Shown here piece by piece: positions 61,825 to 64,000 of a DNA stretch of 64,000 bases; positions within the stretch are counted from its first letter, which is position 1, and each line of letters opens with the position of its first letter. Source of the DNA: Hyphomicrobiales bacterium. Lineage in GTDB: Bacteria; Pseudomonadota; Alphaproteobacteria; Rhizobiales; Rhizobiaceae. The notes beneath the pieces were generated by a model. It searched no databases. It was not told where the DNA came from and worked only from the letters and a program-made list of their open reading frames with translations. The position numbers and the translations under genes are program-made. The stretch covers positions 124,001-188,000 of the forward strand of contig UBTY01000026.1 of NCBI GenBank assembly GCA_900468535.1, given 5' to 3'.

Positions 61825-63675
61825 ATGGGCAAGACTGTACGATTGACGATGGCTCAGGCCGTCACGCATTTCCTCAAGAAGCAGATGACCGTGGTCGACG
61901 GCAAGAAGGTGCCGATCTTCGGCGGCGTCTGGGCGATCTTCGGGCACGGCAATGTCGCAGGCATCGGCGAGGCGCTCTATCAGGTCCGTGGCGAACTGCC
62001 GACCTATCGCGCCCACAATGAGCAAGGCATGGCGCATGCGGCGATTGCCTATGCCAAGGCGAATTTCCGCCAGCGTTTCATGGCGTGCACGACGTCGATC
62101 GGTCCAGGCGCACTCAACATGGTGACGGCGGCCGGCGTCGCGCACGTCAACCGCATCCCGGTGCTTTTCCTGCCGGGCGATGTCTTCGCCAATCGCGCGC
62201 CCGATCCCGTCCTGCAGCAGATCGAGGATTTTGGCGACGGCACGGTTTCAGCCAACGACGCCTTCCGTTCGGTTTCCCGCTATTTCGACCGCATCACGCG
62301 GCCGGAGCAGATCATCTCGGCGTTGAAGCGCGCCATGCAGGTGCTGACCGATCCTTATGATTGCGGCCCTGTCACGCTGTCATTGTGCCAGGACGTGCAG
62401 GCCGAAGCCTTCGATTACCCAGAGAGCTTCTTCGAAGAGCGCGTCTGGACCACGCGCCGCCCGCGCCCGGATGCCGATGAGCTGGCAAACGCCATCGCGC
62501 TCATCAAGAAATCAGAAAAGCCGGTGATCATTGCCGGCGGCGGTGTGCTCTATTCGCAGGCCACCAAGGAGCTCACGGCGTTTGCCGAGGAACACCGGAT
62601 CCCCGTCGTCGTCACGCAGGCCGGCAAGTCGGCGATCGACGAACGGCACCCGCTGGCGCTCGGCTCCGTTGGTGTCACCGGGACATCGGCGGCCAATGCC
62701 ATTGCGACGGAAACGGACCTGATCATCGCGGTCGGCACACGTTGTCAGGACTTCACGACGGGCTCGTGGGCGCTTTTCCAGAACGACAAGCTGAAGATCC
62801 TCGGCCTCAACATCGCCGCCTATGACGCGGCCAAGCATGACGGCCAGCCGTTGGTGGCCGATGCCCGCGAGGGGTTGAAGGCCGTTTCGAGCGGTCTTGC
62901 AGGCTGGAAGGCGCCGGCTGCGCTGGCGGCCAAGGCAGAGGCAGAAAAAAAGACCTGGATGGACGCCGCCGCCAAGGCGATGGCGAGCACCAATGCCGCC
63001 CTGCCCTCCGACGCCCAGGTGATCGGCGCTGTTACCCGCTCGATCGACCTCGAAAAGGCCATCGGCCTATGCGCTGCCGGCGGCCTGCCGGGCGAGATGC
63101 ACAAGCTCTGGCCGGCGACCGCGCCCGGCAGCTACCACATGGAATATGGCTTCTCCTGCATGGGCTACGAGATTGCCGGCGGCCTTGGGGCCAAGATGGC
63201 GCATCCAGAAAAGGAAGTCTTCGTCCTCGTCGGCGACGGCTCCTACATGATGCTGAATTCCGAGCTCGCGACATCGGTCATGCTCGGCCTGAAGCTCAAC
63301 ATCGTCCTGCTCGACAACCGCGGCTACGGCTGCATCAACCGGCTGCAGATGGCGACCGGTGGTGCGAACTTCAACAATCTGCTGAAGGACTCGCACTACG
63401 AGGTCATGCCCGAGATCGACTTCCGGGCACATGCCGAGAGCATGGGCGCGATCGCGGTCAAGGTGGCGTCGATCGCCGAGCTCGAGAAGGCAATTGCCGA
63501 CTCGAAGAAGAACGATCGCACCTCGGTCTTCGTGATCGACACCGATCCGCTGATCACCACGGACGCCGGTGGCTACTGGTGGGACGTTGCCGTTCCGGAA
63601 GTCAGCCCGCGCGAGCAGGTCAACAAGGCGCACGCCGCTTACGTCAAGGCGCGCGCCGCCCAGCGCATCGGCTGA
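61825..63675 (+). CDS. iolD: 3D-(3,5/4)-trihydroxycyclohexane-1,2-dione hydrolase
   Basis: Thiamine-diphosphate enzyme that opens the inositol-derived ring to 5-deoxyglucuronate. The 616-residue protein has the N-terminal PYR domain with the catalytic Glu in AHNEQGMAHAAIAYAK and the C-terminal TPP site LVGDGSYMMLNSELATSVMLGLKLN, with LDNRGYGCINRLQ completing the GDG-to-N motif. Length is standard. A GGGAGGTG ribosome site precedes it. Its product goes to IolB, which is not in the window. Confidence 0.96.
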   Translation: MGKTVRLTMAQAVTHFLKKQMTVVDGKKVPIFGGVWAIFGHGNVAGIGEALYQVRGELPTYRAHNEQGMAHAAIAYAKANFRQRFMACTTSIGPGALNMVTAAGVAHVNRIPVLFLPGDVFANRAPDPVLQQIEDFGDGTVSANDAFRSVSRYFDRITRPEQIISALKRAMQVLTDPYDCGPVTLSLCQDVQAEAFDYPESFFEERVWTTRRPRPDADELANAIALIKKSEKPVIIAGGGVLYSQATKELTAFAEEHRIPVVVTQAGKSAIDERHPLALGSVGVTGTSAANAIATETDLIIAVGTRCQDFTTGSWALFQNDKLKILGLNIAAYDAAKHDGQPLVADAREGLKAVSSGLAGWKAPAALAAKAEAEKKTWMDAAAKAMASTNAALPSDAQVIGAVTRSIDLEKAIGLCAAGGLPGEMHKLWPATAPGSYHMEYGFSCMGYEIAGGLGAKMAHPEKEVFVLVGDGSYMMLNSELATSVMLGLKLNIVLLDNRGYGCINRLQMATGGANFNNLLKDSHYEVMPEIDFRAHAESMGAIAVKVASIAELEKAIADSKKNDRTSVFVIDTDPLITTDAGGYWWDVAVPEVSPREQVNKAHAAYVKARAAQRIG

Positions 63676-63694
63676 TCGACTGATTTCATCTTCT

Positions 63695-63716
63695 GGAAGA
63701 GCGGCGACGCTCTTCC
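63695..63716 (+). other. GNRA-loop hairpin between iolD and iolE
   Basis: GGAAGAGCG (63695-63703) pairs perfectly with CGCTCTTCC (63708-63716) around GCGA, a GNRA tetraloop. No T-run follows; GAGGAG and the iolE ATG come 14 and 26 bases later. It is more likely an mRNA stability or processing element than a terminator. Confidence 0.55.
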
Positions 63717-63741
63717 GACACTGCTGTTGAGGAGACTATTG

Positions 63742-64000
63742 ATGAAGGCCAAACTTGGCATGTCGCCGATCGCCTGGTGGAACGACGATCTTCCCGAGCT
63801 CAGCGACGACGTATCCCTGGAAGAATGCCTGCGCCAGTCGCGCAGCGCCGGCTTTACCGGCATGGAACAGGGCCGCCGCTTTCCGAACAATCCGGCCGAG
63901 ATGCTGCCCATCCTGCGCGCCGCCGACGTAACTCTCTGCGGCGGCTGGTTCTCCGGCACGCTCGTCGACGAGGAGCTCGCGGCCAACAAGGATCGCATCG
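63742..64000 (+). CDS. iolE: Inosose dehydratase IolE (3' end outside window)
   Basis: Dehydrates 2-keto-myo-inositol to the diketone used by IolD. Only the first 86 codons are visible: KAKLGMSPIAWWNDDLPELS, then LEECLRQSRSAGFTGMEQGRRFP, which is the typical start of the TIM-barrel IolE family. The ATG is preceded by GAGGAG. It runs off the window end in frame. It follows iolD after 66 bases with a hairpin between them. Confidence 0.92.
   Translation, partial: MKAKLGMSPIAWWNDDLPELSDDVSLEECLRQSRSAGFTGMEQGRRFPNNPAEMLPILRAADVTLCGGWFSGTLVDEELAANKDRI

Overview
This window looks like chromosomal DNA of a Rhizobiaceae bacterium, most likely a Sinorhizobium/Ensifer-type genome. The evidence is high-GC alphaproteobacterial coding style, an alphaproteobacterial porin, a DUF3563 protein and several gene neighbourhoods I know from that group: dnaB-alr-radA-cvpA-purF, psd-pssA, rpoZ-rel-acpS-lepB-rnc-era with recO nearby, smpB-dapA-lytic transglycosylase, and an iolR-iolCDE inositol locus beside a Gfo/Idh oxidoreductase. 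The genus is an inference from gene order; I ran no search.

Layout. 1-10.1 kb: the 3' part of dnaB, an AraC regulator with azlCD, alr, a LysE exporter, radA, cvpA, purF and an SDR. 10.1-19.8 kb: a GH25 muramidase, cysS (with a candidate cysteine attenuator in its leader), a RIME-like palindromic element, a tightly overlapping operon of one DUF559 protein, three GFA-family paralogues and a prolyl aminopeptidase, then citramalate synthase, a PCMT-like methyltransferase, rarD and a LOG protein. 19.9-26 kb: an envelope LysM protein, an ATM1-like ABC exporter, psd-pssA and a 46-residue unknown. 26-34 kb: an ArgO-like exporter, SRAP, a UPF0060 protein, a Nudix hydrolase, several conserved unknowns, a ygfZ-HD-phosphatase operon, mscS, sodC and an EF-hand protein. 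34-41.9 kb: a GGDEF/EAL protein, an HD hydrolase, a MOSC protein, an aldo/keto reductase, recO, a receiver-only regulator, a Crp/Fnr regulator and a DHFR-like reductase. 41.9-49.5 kb: era, rnc, lepB, acpS, a DUF2062 protein, a DUF3563 protein, rel, rpoZ and a NYN protein. 49.5-56.2 kb: smpB, dapA, a lytic transglycosylase, a hydrolase, a porin and tRNA-Ser(GCU). 56.3-64 kb: an NAD(P)H-type flavoprotein reductase, a Gfo/Idh oxidoreductase, iolR, iolC, iolD and the start of iolE.

Most of the window is housekeeping: replication, repair, purine synthesis, phospholipid synthesis, stringent response, protein export and ribosome rescue. There is no phage, IS, CRISPR or defence island. The most interesting signals are regulatory. 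(1) A 14-codon Cys-Ile-Ile-Cys leader ORF and a terminator-like hairpin lie in front of cysS, after a good promoter. (2) A near-identical 19-bp repeat precedes both the araC-type gene and azlC. (3) GGAA-N6-TTYC sites bracket the -35 of the iolC promoter and also lie upstream of iolR. (4) A perfect TTAA-N7-TTAAC CtrA-type box sits directly upstream of a promoter for an EF-hand protein, in the interval shared with a c-di-GMP gene.
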